DNA of 64,000 nucleotides from an uncultured Chitinophaga sp. (GTDB lineage: Bacteria; Bacteroidota; Bacteroidia; Chitinophagales; Chitinophagaceae): NCBI RefSeq assembly GCF_937898475.1, contig NZ_CALEJS010000011.1:1-64000 (forward strand), written 5' to 3'. Of the stretch, positions 31,828 through 41,118 are shown in pieces; position 1 is the first letter of the stretch, and the number at the start of each line of letters is the position of its first letter. Under the pieces are notes generated by a model. That model was not told the DNA's origin. It searched no databases and worked only from the letters and a program-made list of their open reading frames with translations. The position numbers and the translations under genes are program-made.

Positions 31828-34326
31828 ATGAAAATTGTAATTATCGGCAACGGCATGACCAGCTACAAGTTTTGTGAAAAGATGATGGCCAAAGCCGCTC
31901 CTGGTACAGTAGAACTGGTTGTTTTTGGCGAGGAGCCCCGCCCTGCCTATGACCGTGTACACCTGAGCGAATTCTTCTCCGGCAAAACAGCAACAGACCT
32001 GGAAATAGCGCCGGCCAGCTGGTACGCTGAACAAAACATTACCCTTCACCTGGGCGACCCGGTACAGCAGATAGACCGTACGCTGAAAACCGTTCACTCC
32101 TACAAAGGCATTACTGAAAGTTATGATTACCTGGTACTGGCCACCGGATCGGCGGCTTTTGTGCCGCCGATACCCGGGGTCGACAAAAAGGGCGTCTTTA
32201 TATATAGGACAATAGAAGACCTGGAAATGATGCGGGACTATGCTCCCAAAGCTACTACCGGAGCAGTGATAGGCGGTGGCCTTCTGGGCCTGGAAGCCGC
32301 CAAAGCCCTGCTGGACCTGGGCCTGAAAAAGACCCATGTCATAGAATTCGCTCCCCGGCTAATGCCCCGGCAGATAGACGAGGCAGGCTCCAACCTGTTG
32401 AAAGCCAAACTGGAAACACTGGGACTGGAGATCCATACCAGCAAATCCACCACTAATATATTGGGGGAGGACACTATCACCGGACTTCAGTTTTCCGATG
32501 ACAGTATACTGGAGGCGGATATGCTGGTGATCTCTGCAGGGATCTCTCCGCGGGACGAGGTAGCACGCCTTTGCGGACTGGAAACGGGTCACCGTGGCGG
32601 TATTGTGGTAAACGAACAGTTACAGACCACCGATCCCTGCATTTATGCCATTGGCGAATGCGCCTTATATAATGGCATGATCTACGGCCTGGTGGCCCCC
32701 GGCTACGAAATGGCAGAGGTAGCCTGCTCTCATATCCTCGGATCCCATAAAGCCTTTACCGGTTTTGATATGAGCACCAAACTGAAGCTGATAGGCGTTG
32801 ATGTAGCCAGCTTCGGAAATCCCTTTGCTCCGGCAGATCAGTGCAGGACCATCATTTTTGAAGACACGATGAAAGGCATCTACAAACGCATCAATGTCAG
32901 TAACGATGGTCAACACCTGCTGGGCGGCATCCTGATCGGCGATGCAGATGCCTACAACATGCTGCTGCAAACAGCCAAGAATAAAGTGATACTGCCCCCC
33001 AACCCGGAAGACCTGCTGCTGGGCGCAAGGGGCGCACAGACAGAAGGCGGCGCCGGCGTACTGGGCTTACCGGATGAAGCCACCATCTGCAGCTGTGAGA
33101 ACGTGAGCAAGGCCACCATCTGCAATGCTGTAACAGCCGGTAATGAAACGCTGGACGCCGTAAAAAAATGTACCAAAGCCGGTACCTGCTGCGGAGGCTG
33201 CGTACCCATGGTGAAAGACCTGATCACCAGCACCATGAAGGCGCAGGGCAAATATATCCGGAATGTGGTGTGCGAGCACTTCTCCTACTCCCGCCAGGAA
33301 CTGTTTGACCTCATCAAAATAAAAGAGATCCGCACCTTTGACGATGCACTGGACCATTATGGACAGGGCGACGGCTGCGAGGTGTGCAAACCCGTGGTAG
33401 CCAGCATACTGGCCAGCCTGTGGAATGAAATGATCCTGACCAAGGGCAATGACACTGTACAGGACTCCAACGACCGTTACCTGGCCAATATCCAGAAAGG
33501 CGGTACCTACTCTGTGGTGCCCCGCGTACCGGGCGGAGAGATCACCCCCAGGCAGCTGATGGTAATTGCGCAGGTGGCGGAGAAATACAACCTGTATACC
33601 AAGATCACCGGCGGCCAGCGGATAGATATGTTCGGCGCACACGTGAATGACCTGCCCCTGATCTGGGAAGAGCTGGTGGCAGCCGGCTTTGAAAGCGGAC
33701 ACGCCTATGGTAAAGCGCTGCGCACAGTGAAAAGCTGCGTAGGCAGCACCTGGTGCCGTTTTGGCCTGCACGACAGTGTAAGCTTTGCGATCCGGATAGA
33801 GCAGCGCTACCGTGGATTACGGGCGCCGCACAAGCTGAAATCAGCTGTGAGCGGTTGTATACGCGAGTGCGCGGAAGCTCAGTCCAAAGACTTTGGCATC
33901 ATCGCCACTGAAAAAGGCTGGAACCTTTATGTGTGCGGCAACGGTGGTTCCAAGCCACAACATGCCCTGCTGCTGGCCGGAGATGTGGACAGTGACACCT
34001 GTATCCGCTACATAGACCGTTTTCTCATGTTCTATATCAAAACAGCTGACCCGCTGACCCGTACAGCCACCTGGCTGAATAAACTGGACGGCGGCATAGA
34101 ATACCTGCGCAACGTGGTGGTGAACGACAGCCTGGGTATAGCCGACCAGCTGGAAGCAGAAATGCAGGTACTGGTAGACAATTATAAATGCGAATGGAAA
34201 GAAGTGGTGGAAAACCCCGAGCTGAGAAAACGCTTCAGCCACTTTGTAAACGCGCCCGAAGAAAAAGACCCGACCATCAAATTTGAAAACCTGCGGGAAC
34301 AGAAGAAAGCCGCAGAATGGAAATAA
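31828..34326 (+). CDS. nirB: Assimilatory nitrite reductase, large subunit
   Basis: Reduces nitrite to ammonium in the cytoplasm with NAD(P)H. Domain order: FAD/NAD reductase (about 1-400, MKIVIIGNGMTSYKFCEKMM, ATGSAAFVPPIPG), and BFD-like [2Fe-2S] domain (about 418-470, ICSCENVS and TCCGGC). A second Cys pair (GCEVCKP) follows, then the nitrite/sulphite reductase half domains. The siroheme-[4Fe-4S] ligands are present: Cys637 and Cys643 (SCVGSTWCRFG) and Cys677 and Cys681 (SGCIRECAEA). At 832 aa the length is normal. It leads the rightward nitrate operon, with nirD 20 bp after its stop. Confidence 0.97.
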   Translation: MKIVIIGNGMTSYKFCEKMMAKAAPGTVELVVFGEEPRPAYDRVHLSEFFSGKTATDLEIAPASWYAEQNITLHLGDPVQQIDRTLKTVHSYKGITESYDYLVLATGSAAFVPPIPGVDKKGVFIYRTIEDLEMMRDYAPKATTGAVIGGGLLGLEAAKALLDLGLKKTHVIEFAPRLMPRQIDEAGSNLLKAKLETLGLEIHTSKSTTNILGEDTITGLQFSDDSILEADMLVISAGISPRDEVARLCGLETGHRGGIVVNEQLQTTDPCIYAIGECALYNGMIYGLVAPGYEMAEVACSHILGSHKAFTGFDMSTKLKLIGVDVASFGNPFAPADQCRTIIFEDTMKGIYKRINVSNDGQHLLGGILIGDADAYNMLLQTAKNKVILPPNPEDLLLGARGAQTEGGAGVLGLPDEATICSCENVSKATICNAVTAGNETLDAVKKCTKAGTCCGGCVPMVKDLITSTMKAQGKYIRNVVCEHFSYSRQELFDLIKIKEIRTFDDALDHYGQGDGCEVCKPVVASILASLWNEMILTKGNDTVQDSNDRYLANIQKGGTYSVVPRVPGGEITPRQLMVIAQVAEKYNLYTKITGGQRIDMFGAHVNDLPLIWEELVAAGFESGHAYGKALRTVKSCVGSTWCRFGLHDSVSFAIRIEQRYRGLRAPHKLKSAVSGCIRECAEAQSKDFGIIATEKGWNLYVCGNGGSKPQHALLLAGDVDSDTCIRYIDRFLMFYIKTADPLTRTATWLNKLDGGIEYLRNVVVNDSLGIADQLEAEMQVLVDNYKCEWKEVVENPELRKRFSHFVNAPEEKDPTIKFENLREQKKAAEWK

Positions 34327-34346
34327 ACTTTCAAAAACCAATTCGT

Positions 34347-34730
34347 ATGTCATTAGAAAATTCAGCAACGCTCACCTGGTTCTACGCCTGTAAAGTAGAC
34401 GACGTACCTGCCAATGGCGGCGTATGTGTAAAGTATTTTGACGAACAGATCGCATTGTTCCGTTTTGCCAGACGCAATGAATGGTACGCTACCCAGAATC
34501 TTTGTCCGCACCGCAGGCAGATGGCCCTCAGCCGCGGTATGACCGGCACACAGGAAGGCGAGCCTAAAGTGGCATGTCCCTTTCATAAAAAATCTTTCTC
34601 CCTGGTAGACGGACGTTGTCTGACCGATGAGCATGAATGCTCCCTGAACACTTACCCGGTAAAAGTGGAAGGAGATCGTGTATACATTGGCATTGGCGCC
34701 GGCGGACAGCAGGTGGAAGTAATGGCATAA
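34347..34730 (+). CDS. nirD: Nitrite reductase small subunit, Rieske type
   Basis: A Rieske-fold [2Fe-2S] protein with intact ligands Cys53-x-His55 (CPHRR) and Cys77-x2-His80 (CPFHKK). Many NirD subunits lack these residues, so this copy should really carry a cluster. The start is ATG 34347; the open frame from 34317 overlaps the nirB end. About 127 residues is typical. It partners NirB in electron transfer to the siroheme centre. A hairpin follows before the porin gene. Confidence 0.93.
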   Translation: MSLENSATLTWFYACKVDDVPANGGVCVKYFDEQIALFRFARRNEWYATQNLCPHRRQMALSRGMTGTQEGEPKVACPFHKKSFSLVDGRCLTDEHECSLNTYPVKVEGDRVYIGIGAGGQQVEVMA

Positions 34731-34736
34731 AAGAAA

Positions 34737-34761
34737 CCCGGTAGCGGGCAGGCTATCCGGG
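34737..34761 (+). other. Intercistronic hairpin between nirD and the channel gene
   Basis: CCCGGTAGC (34737-34745) pairs with GCTATCCGGG (34752-34761), one bulged T, with a 6-nt loop. TTCCAGTTTT follows, so it could act as a partial terminator that lowers expression of the downstream genes. Confidence 0.45.
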
Positions 34762-34810
34762 CTTCCAGTTTTAATATGATAGGCTCACATTTAAAACCAA
34801 CCAAAGTTAC

Positions 34811-36175
34811 ATGAAAAAAACATTCCCTGGCGGGATAATGCTTTTACTTTTCTGTGCTGCTTTATCGCTTCCCTCCTATGGGCAATTCTCGCTCAATGCC
34901 CAGCTCAGAACACGCACGGAATTTCGTGACGGCCAGGGCACTCCGCTGGCCCGCGATGCATCTCCCGCCGTATTCACATCACAACGTTCCCGCCTGTCCG
35001 CAGGTTTCAGCGCCTACCGTATCCAGCTGGGCCTGAGCATACAGGACGTACGGGTATGGGGCCAGGACGGTTCTACCATTAACCGTACCACCACCGCCAA
35101 TAATAACGGGCTCATGCTGCATGAAGCATGGGCGGAGATATTGCTGACAGACACTATCGTTAAGAACAAACGCCTGGCGCTGAAGATCGGCCGCCAGGAG
35201 CTGCTGTATGATGACTCCCGCCTGCTGGGCAACCTGGACTGGCTGCAACAGGCCAGGCGCCATGATGCGGTATTGTTAAAATACGAAACCAATGACTGGA
35301 TGCTGCATGCAGGCGGCGCATTTAACCAGAACAAAGAGAACGCTTCCGGCACTATCTATGACGCCACGCCCCCGGGTAACTATACCGGCAATACGAACGG
35401 TGGTAACAACTATAAAAGCCTGGAATTTGTATATGCGGGCAGGAAACTGGCCAAGGGCAATATCTCTTTACTGTTCCTGGCAGACCAGTTCTCCAGGTAC
35501 CATACTGACAGTGTGAACAATGTACCCGTGAAGGTATGGGAGGGATCTACTTACAACCGTATGACTACGGGCCTTTACTTTAACAATACTATTCAACGTC
35601 TTACGCTTACCGGAGCCGCCTACTACCAGTTTGGCAGCAATGCCGACGGGGCAGATCTGAGCGGCACTTTACTGTCGGGCGCTTTTCAATATGCGGTGAC
35701 CCCTGCCTTCAGTGCAGGCGCCGGGGTAGATTACACTTCGGGTGGCGGCAGCGGTAATACCAGCCACGCATTTGACCCCTTATACGGCACACCGCACAAG
35801 TTCTGGGGCTTGATGGATTATTTCTATGCGGCAAACGGTTTTGGTAACCGGGGATTGCAGGACTACTACATAAAAACAAAGATCAAAGCGGGCAAAAAAT
35901 GGCTGATCACCGCCGATGCGCATGAGTTTTACAGCGCCAGCGATATACCGGCAGCGGTTGATAAACCCGCGCAGACACGCCACTTCGGCACGGAGGCCGA
36001 CCTGGTGGCCGTTTTTACGCTCACTCCAATGATCGCTTTTGAAGGAGGTTACAGTCATTTCTGGAGCACCAACTCTTTAACTGCAGCCGGCGTAAAGAAC
36101 GTGACCAATGCCAGCAGCAATAGCAACTGGGCTTACCTGATGGTGAGCATACGGCCTTCATTCCTGTTTAAATGA
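34811..36175 (+). CDS. Outer-membrane beta-barrel of the alginate-export type
   Basis: A signal peptide (IMLLLFCAALSLPSYGQ) precedes a barrel that starts with the strand NAQLRTRTEFRDGQG. The conserved family stretch is seen (HEAWAEILLTD, then ALKIGRQELLYDDSRLLGNL and DWLQQARRHDAVLLKY). It ends MVSIRPSFLFK, a typical outer-membrane C-terminal strand. The family (PF13372-like) is named for alginate export, but members also occur in nitrate and nitrite loci. Here it sits between nirD and narK. An outer-membrane route for nitrate or nitrite is the likely role, not alginate export. Confidence 0.85.
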   Translation: MKKTFPGGIMLLLFCAALSLPSYGQFSLNAQLRTRTEFRDGQGTPLARDASPAVFTSQRSRLSAGFSAYRIQLGLSIQDVRVWGQDGSTINRTTTANNNGLMLHEAWAEILLTDTIVKNKRLALKIGRQELLYDDSRLLGNLDWLQQARRHDAVLLKYETNDWMLHAGGAFNQNKENASGTIYDATPPGNYTGNTNGGNNYKSLEFVYAGRKLAKGNISLLFLADQFSRYHTDSVNNVPVKVWEGSTYNRMTTGLYFNNTIQRLTLTGAAYYQFGSNADGADLSGTLLSGAFQYAVTPAFSAGAGVDYTSGGGSGNTSHAFDPLYGTPHKFWGLMDYFYAANGFGNRGLQDYYIKTKIKAGKKWLITADAHEFYSASDIPAAVDKPAQTRHFGTEADLVAVFTLTPMIAFEGGYSHFWSTNSLTAAGVKNVTNASSNSNWAYLMVSIRPSFLFK

Positions 36176-36207
36176 TCTTTTGAACCACCTTTTAAAAAAG
36201 ATATTTT

Positions 36208-37530
36208 ATGGCTTTTACTCCTGACAATCAACCTTTGGACAAGCTGCGGATCTTCAGCCTGAACTCAGTACAGATGCGCACCTTCCACATCACCTGGCTG
36301 ATGTTCTTTGTGTGCTTCTTTGGCTGGTTTGGCCTGGCCCCGCTGATGCCCACCATCCGTGCAGATCTGGGGCTGAACAAAAGCCAGATCGGCAATATCA
36401 TTATCGCTTCTGTTTCGGGTACCATCATTGCCCGCCTGATAATAGGCCGCCTGTGCGATACCTGGGGCCCCCGCAAAACAGCCGTGCGCCTGTTGCTGGC
36501 CGGTTCGCTGCCGGTGTTCCTGGTAGGACTGGCACATGACTATACGACTTTCTTACTGTTCCGTTTAGCCATCAGTGTGATAGGCGCCTCTTTTGTAGTG
36601 ACCCAGTTCCATACCTCCATGATGTTTGCACCGGCTATCAAAGGTACTGCCAATGCAGTAACCGGTGGATGGGGCAATTTGGGTGGCGGTATTACCAACA
36701 TGGTGATGCCGCTGATCTTTGCAGCCATTGTAGGTTTCGGCTTTACGAAGGAAGAAGCCTGGCGCTACGCGATGATCATACCCGGACTGATGATGCTGGT
36801 TGTAGCCTTTTTATACCACCGCTATACCAAGGATACGCCGGCGGGCAACTACGACGAAACAGGCCACAACGCCGCCAAAAGCAAAACAGACTGGAGTGTA
36901 CTGGCCGACTGGCGTATATGGGCGCTCACAATGGCCTATGCCATGTGTTTTGGCATGGAGATCACGTTTGACAACGTAGCCTCTCTTCACTTTGTGGACA
37001 CCTTCCATCTTTCACAAAGCAGCGCAGGCTTTTGGGCAGGCGTGTTTGGCTTCATGAATATTTTTGCACGTGCGCTGGGCGGTATTGTATCTGACAAAGT
37101 AGGCGCCCGCTCAGGTATGAAAGGCAAAGGCCGTTTACTGGCATTCATGCTACTTTTTGAAGGTGCAGGGCTGCTGCTTTTTGCACAGGCCAATTCCCTT
37201 GGCCTGGCTATTGCCGCCATGCTGAGCTTTGCCCTCTTCCTGAAAATGGCCAATGGCGCTACCTACGGTATCGTTCCCTTCATCAATGAAAAGAATGTGG
37301 GATTGGTGAGCGGCGTAGTAGGTGCAGGTGGTAACCTGGGCGGCATGTTGTTTGGCTTCCTTTTCAAATCAGAAAGTATTACTTACATACAGGCGTTCAC
37401 GTATATCGGCTATATCGTGATCACGGTAGCGGCGATCGTGATGATCACGAGCTTTGTACGCGGAACGCAGGGCGCTAAACGCGGAACGCTGAGTGCACAA
37501 CCGGCAATAGCGGCGAACCCGGAAGGTTGA
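36208..37530 (+). CDS. narK: Nitrate/nitrite MFS transporter
   Basis: Twelve hydrophobic helices of the major facilitator superfamily. It has both glycine-rich nitrate signatures of the NNP family: GGWGNLGGGITNMV in the fifth helix region and VVGAGGNLGGMLFGFLFK in the eleventh. The conserved Arg-containing helix 2 segment (TIIARLIIGRLCDTWGPR) is present. At 440 aa it fits the short NarK/NasA type. It brings nitrate into the cytoplasm for the downstream nitrate reductase. Confidence 0.95.
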   Translation: MAFTPDNQPLDKLRIFSLNSVQMRTFHITWLMFFVCFFGWFGLAPLMPTIRADLGLNKSQIGNIIIASVSGTIIARLIIGRLCDTWGPRKTAVRLLLAGSLPVFLVGLAHDYTTFLLFRLAISVIGASFVVTQFHTSMMFAPAIKGTANAVTGGWGNLGGGITNMVMPLIFAAIVGFGFTKEEAWRYAMIIPGLMMLVVAFLYHRYTKDTPAGNYDETGHNAAKSKTDWSVLADWRIWALTMAYAMCFGMEITFDNVASLHFVDTFHLSQSSAGFWAGVFGFMNIFARALGGIVSDKVGARSGMKGKGRLLAFMLLFEGAGLLLFAQANSLGLAIAAMLSFALFLKMANGATYGIVPFINEKNVGLVSGVVGAGGNLGGMLFGFLFKSESITYIQAFTYIGYIVITVAAIVMITSFVRGTQGAKRGTLSAQPAIAANPEG

Positions 37531-37581
37531 ATACCGGGTTCTAATGCAAGCATTTAGCGTTCAGCATAAAATGGATTTTTC

Positions 37582-40500
37582 ATGCAGGCATCTTCTTTCA
37601 AAACAACGTGTTGTTATTGCGGCGTAGGCTGTGGCATTGTAGTGCAGCAGGACAGACAGGGACGGTTGCAGGTAAGCGGGGATAAAGACCACCCCGTGAA
37701 CAGGGGAATGCTTTGCTCAAAAGGCATGAACCTGCACTACACGGTAATGGACCAGTCAGACCGGCTGCTATACCCTGAAATGCGGTACAACCGGCAAATG
37801 TCCAGGCAGCGTGTAAGCTGGGACCAGGCGCTGGACAGGACTGCTGCCGTATTCCGCACCCTGATTGCGCAACATGGTCCGGATGCCGTTGCCTTTTATG
37901 CATCCGGGCAATGCCTGACAGAAGAATACTATGTGATCAATAAGCTGATAAAAGGCTTTATCGGCAGCAATAACATAGACACCAACTCCCGCCTGTGCAT
38001 GAGCAGCGCTGTAGCTGCCTATAAAATGTCTTTGGGAGAAGATGCCGTGCCCGTTTGCTATGATGATATAGAACAGGCAGACTGCATATTTGTGGCCGGC
38101 GCCAATCCGGCCTGGTGCCATCCCATTTTATGGCGGCGTGTAGAAGCGGCAAAGGCGGCCAACCCGGCCATGAAGATCATTGTGAGCGATCCGCGGGCCA
38201 CACAAACATGCTCGCTTGCAGATGTACACCTGCAGCTGAATCCCGGTACCGATATCGTACTGCACCATGCCATTGGCAGATGGCTGATCGACAATGGGCA
38301 TATAGATCATACTTTCATCCAGCAACATACAGAAGGATTCGCGGCTTACCGTGCGGCCGTGATGCAACGCAGCCTTGAAGAAGCGGCGGCGATCTGCGGC
38401 GTAGCGGAAGCCGCCATACGTGAAGCAGCTGCTTATATTGCCAAAGCAAAAGGCTTCATTACCATGTGGACCATGGGACTGAACCAGAGCGCAATAGGCG
38501 TACGCAAAAACCTGAGCCTGATCAACCTGAACCTGATCACCGGGCATATCGGCAAACCCGGCAGCGGCCCGTTCTCCTTAACAGGTCAACCCAATGCCAT
38601 GGGCGGGCGCGAAGTAGGCGGACTGGCCAACTTGTTGCCTGCGCACCGTGTGCTGGATAACCCCGAACACCGGGCAGAAGTGCAGGCCTTCTGGGGCGGT
38701 ACTACCCTTTCTCCCAAACCCGGCCTCACCGCCACAGAAATGTTCACGGCGCTGGAAGAAGGACGCCTGAAAGCCATCTGGATAATAGGCAGCAATCCGC
38801 TGGTAAGCCTGCCGGATGTAAGAAGGGCCGAGGCAGCCCTGCAAAAGGCAAAGTTTGTAGTGGTGCAGGAAATATCCGGCCGGGCCGAAACCCTGCAGTA
38901 TGCAGATGTGATACTGCCTGCTGCTACCTGGGCGGAGAAAGAAGGCACCATGACCAATGCGGAACGCCGCATTACCTATCTGCACAAGATCACCGATGCG
39001 CCGGGTGAAGCGCTGCCGGATGCCACCATCATCTGCCGCTTTGCGCAGAAGATGGGCTACCATGGATTTTCCTACCAGTCACCGGCAGAGATATACGAAG
39101 AACATTGCCGTTTAACCGCCGGTACACGCATTGATATTACCGGGCTGAATTATGATACCCTGCGCGAGCAGCGCAGCGTACAATGGCCTTATCCAAAAGG
39201 AGCTGCCAACGGCGGAACAACCCGGCTTTTCACCGATCATCGTTTTTACACCCCCTCTTCAAAGGCAGTGATACACGCTTTTGAGGATGAAAACACTTCA
39301 ACACCCGTTACACCGGCACACCCACTGATACTGACCACTGGCCGTATACGCGACCAGTGGCATACCATGAGTAAAACAGGAAAGGTGAATAAGCTGAAAC
39401 AGCATATTGCCAGCTCCTTCCTGGAAATCCATCCTGAAGATGCACGCCAGCGCCAGATCTCACAGGACGATATTGTAGAGATCAGCAATGAACGAGGCAA
39501 GGTACGCGTAAAGGCAAAGCTGACCAGCACCATTAAGAAAGGGGTGGTATTCCTGCCCATGCACTGGGGCAAAATATTACAGCGCGACCTGCACAGGGCC
39601 AATAACCTGACGGAAAGCAGGCTGGACCCCTACTCAAAACAGCCCGACCTGAAGTTTGCAGCGGTACAGGTACAGGTTTACCGCAAACCCAAACAGAAGA
39701 TCGTAGTGATCGGTGCAGGAGCAGGTGCCTGTGGGTTTGTAAGATCTTACCGTGAAATTAACCGTACAGACGAGATCACCATTTTCAGCAAAGAGGCGCA
39801 GCCTTTCTACAACCGTGTGATGCTGCCTGACTATATCAGCGGCGCACAGGCATGGGAGCAGCTGGTGAAAATGTCGCAGGATGAGGAAGATGCTTATCAC
39901 ATTACCCTGCACCAGGGCGTCAGCATTACGGCTATAGACCGGCAGCGTAAAACCGTTACAGACAGCCGGGGTAAAAAACACCCTTACGATATACTGATCA
40001 TGGCCACCGGAAGCAGAGCGGCACAACTGAAAGACGTGCCGCCCCTTACGGGTATTTTCACCATGCGCAGCCGCCCGGATGCAGACGCGTTCAGGAAACA
40101 TATAAAGCCTGAGAACGGGAAAGTGGTGATAGCCGGCGGCGGGCTGCTGGGTATTGAGCTGGCCGCCTCGCTGCGCGAAATGGGTATATCCGTTTCCGTG
40201 ATACAGCGTACCTCCCGCCTGATGGACCGGCAGCTGGACACGCTGGGTAGCCAGCTGCTGTGGGAAGAGCTGACAGACCGGGGCATAGAAGTATTGTTCA
40301 ATGATGAAATAGCGCGGTTCAATGGTTTAAAAAAGCTGGAAGGCATACAGCTGAAAAGCGGCCGCCAGATAGACTGCCAGGCAGTGGTAGTGGCCATCGG
40401 CACCGTACCTAATACAGAACTGGCCCAGTCTGTCCAGCTGAGCTGCAAACGCGGCGTAGTGGTCAATGAATACCTGCAGACCAGCGATCCTGATATTTTT

Positions 40501-41118
40501 GCCATCGGCGAGATAGCGGAGTTTAACGGCACTCTCTACGGCATTACTGCCGCAGCAGAACAGCAGGCGGCCGTAGTGGCCCGTTTCCTGAGCGGCGATA
40601 TCAGCAGCCATTACCAGGGCTCTGTATTCATGAACATCCTGAAGATGCATGGTACGGATATCTGTTCGCTGGGTATGGTAGAAACCCCGGACGATCCCGC
40701 CTATGAAGAGGTGGTGTTCATTGACAAAGCCAAACGTTACTATAAGAAATGCGTGATCCATAACGACCGCCTGATGGGAGCTATTCTTATCGGCGACCGT
40801 TCAGAATTCCTGGAGTTCAAAGAGCTCATGCAACAGCAGATGGAGCTGAGCGAAAAACGGCTGGAATTATTACGCTCCGGTAAAAAGGCAGAACCGGTTA
40901 TCGGTCCGCTGGTATGCTCCTGCGGCAATGTAGGCGAAGGGAATATCTGCAATAAGATCAGGGAAGGACATGCCACACTTGAAAGCCTGTGCAAGGCATC
41001 CGGCGCAGGACTGGGCTGCGGCAGCTGCAAACCGGAGGTGAAGGCCATACTGGAAAAAATGACCGGAGCGGTATCCGCAAAAGAAACGCAGAAAAAACTG
41101 ATGGAGGAGGTTATCTAA
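37582..41118 (+). CDS. nasA: Assimilatory nitrate reductase fused to a NirB-like FAD/[2Fe-2S] reductase
   Basis: The N-terminal ~700 residues are a molybdopterin oxidoreductase. The [4Fe-4S] ligands are Cys10, Cys13, Cys17 and Cys45, and the Mo-ligand Cys139 lies in NSRLCMSSAVA. Later motifs GHIGKPGSGPFSLTGQPNAM and TNAERRITYL fit the NasA/NapA group, and there is no Tat signal. From about residue 703 a second protein begins: an FAD/NAD reductase (IVVIGAGAGACGFVRSY, ATGSRAAQL, VVIAGGGLLGIELAASL) and a BFD-like [2Fe-2S] domain (about 1110-1165, VCSCGNVGEGNICNKI and GCGSCKPEV). The reductase part resembles the N-terminal half of NirB, so it likely feeds NAD(P)H electrons directly to the Mo site. 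It is 1178 aa with no frameshift. Confidence 0.95.
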   Translation: MQASSFKTTCCYCGVGCGIVVQQDRQGRLQVSGDKDHPVNRGMLCSKGMNLHYTVMDQSDRLLYPEMRYNRQMSRQRVSWDQALDRTAAVFRTLIAQHGPDAVAFYASGQCLTEEYYVINKLIKGFIGSNNIDTNSRLCMSSAVAAYKMSLGEDAVPVCYDDIEQADCIFVAGANPAWCHPILWRRVEAAKAANPAMKIIVSDPRATQTCSLADVHLQLNPGTDIVLHHAIGRWLIDNGHIDHTFIQQHTEGFAAYRAAVMQRSLEEAAAICGVAEAAIREAAAYIAKAKGFITMWTMGLNQSAIGVRKNLSLINLNLITGHIGKPGSGPFSLTGQPNAMGGREVGGLANLLPAHRVLDNPEHRAEVQAFWGGTTLSPKPGLTATEMFTALEEGRLKAIWIIGSNPLVSLPDVRRAEAALQKAKFVVVQEISGRAETLQYADVILPAATWAEKEGTMTNAERRITYLHKITDAPGEALPDATIICRFAQKMGYHGFSYQSPAEIYEEHCRLTAGTRIDITGLNYDTLREQRSVQWPYPKGAANGGTTRLFTDHRFYTPSSKAVIHAFEDENTSTPVTPAHPLILTTGRIRDQWHTMSKTGKVNKLKQHIASSFLEIHPEDARQRQISQDDIVEISNERGKVRVKAKLTSTIKKGVVFLPMHWGKILQRDLHRANNLTESRLDPYSKQPDLKFAAVQVQVYRKPKQKIVVIGAGAGACGFVRSYREINRTDEITIFSKEAQPFYNRVMLPDYISGAQAWEQLVKMSQDEEDAYHITLHQGVSITAIDRQRKTVTDSRGKKHPYDILIMATGSRAAQLKDVPPLTGIFTMRSRPDADAFRKHIKPENGKVVIAGGGLLGIELAASLREMGISVSVIQRTSRLMDRQLDTLGSQLLWEELTDRGIEVLFNDEIARFNGLKKLEGIQLKSGRQIDCQAVVVAIGTVPNTELAQSVQLSCKRGVVVNEYLQTSDPDIFAIGEIAEFNGTLYGITAAAEQQAAVVARFLSGDISSHYQGSVFMNILKMHGTDICSLGMVETPDDPAYEEVVFIDKAKRYYKKCVIHNDRLMGAILIGDRSEFLEFKELMQQQMELSEKRLELLRSGKKAEPVIGPLVCSCGNVGEGNICNKIREGHATLESLCKASGAGLGCGSCKPEVKAILEKMTGAVSAKETQKKLMEEVI

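Noticed and set aside
36811..37253. Minus-strand open frames inside narK
   Set aside because: Shadows of a transporter gene with full family signatures.
40989..41117. Start of the rubredoxin protein at 40989
   Set aside because: The added codons lie inside the nitrate reductase gene and read as out-of-frame Arg/Gly-rich sequence; ATG 41118 overlaps the upstream stop in the usual coupled way.
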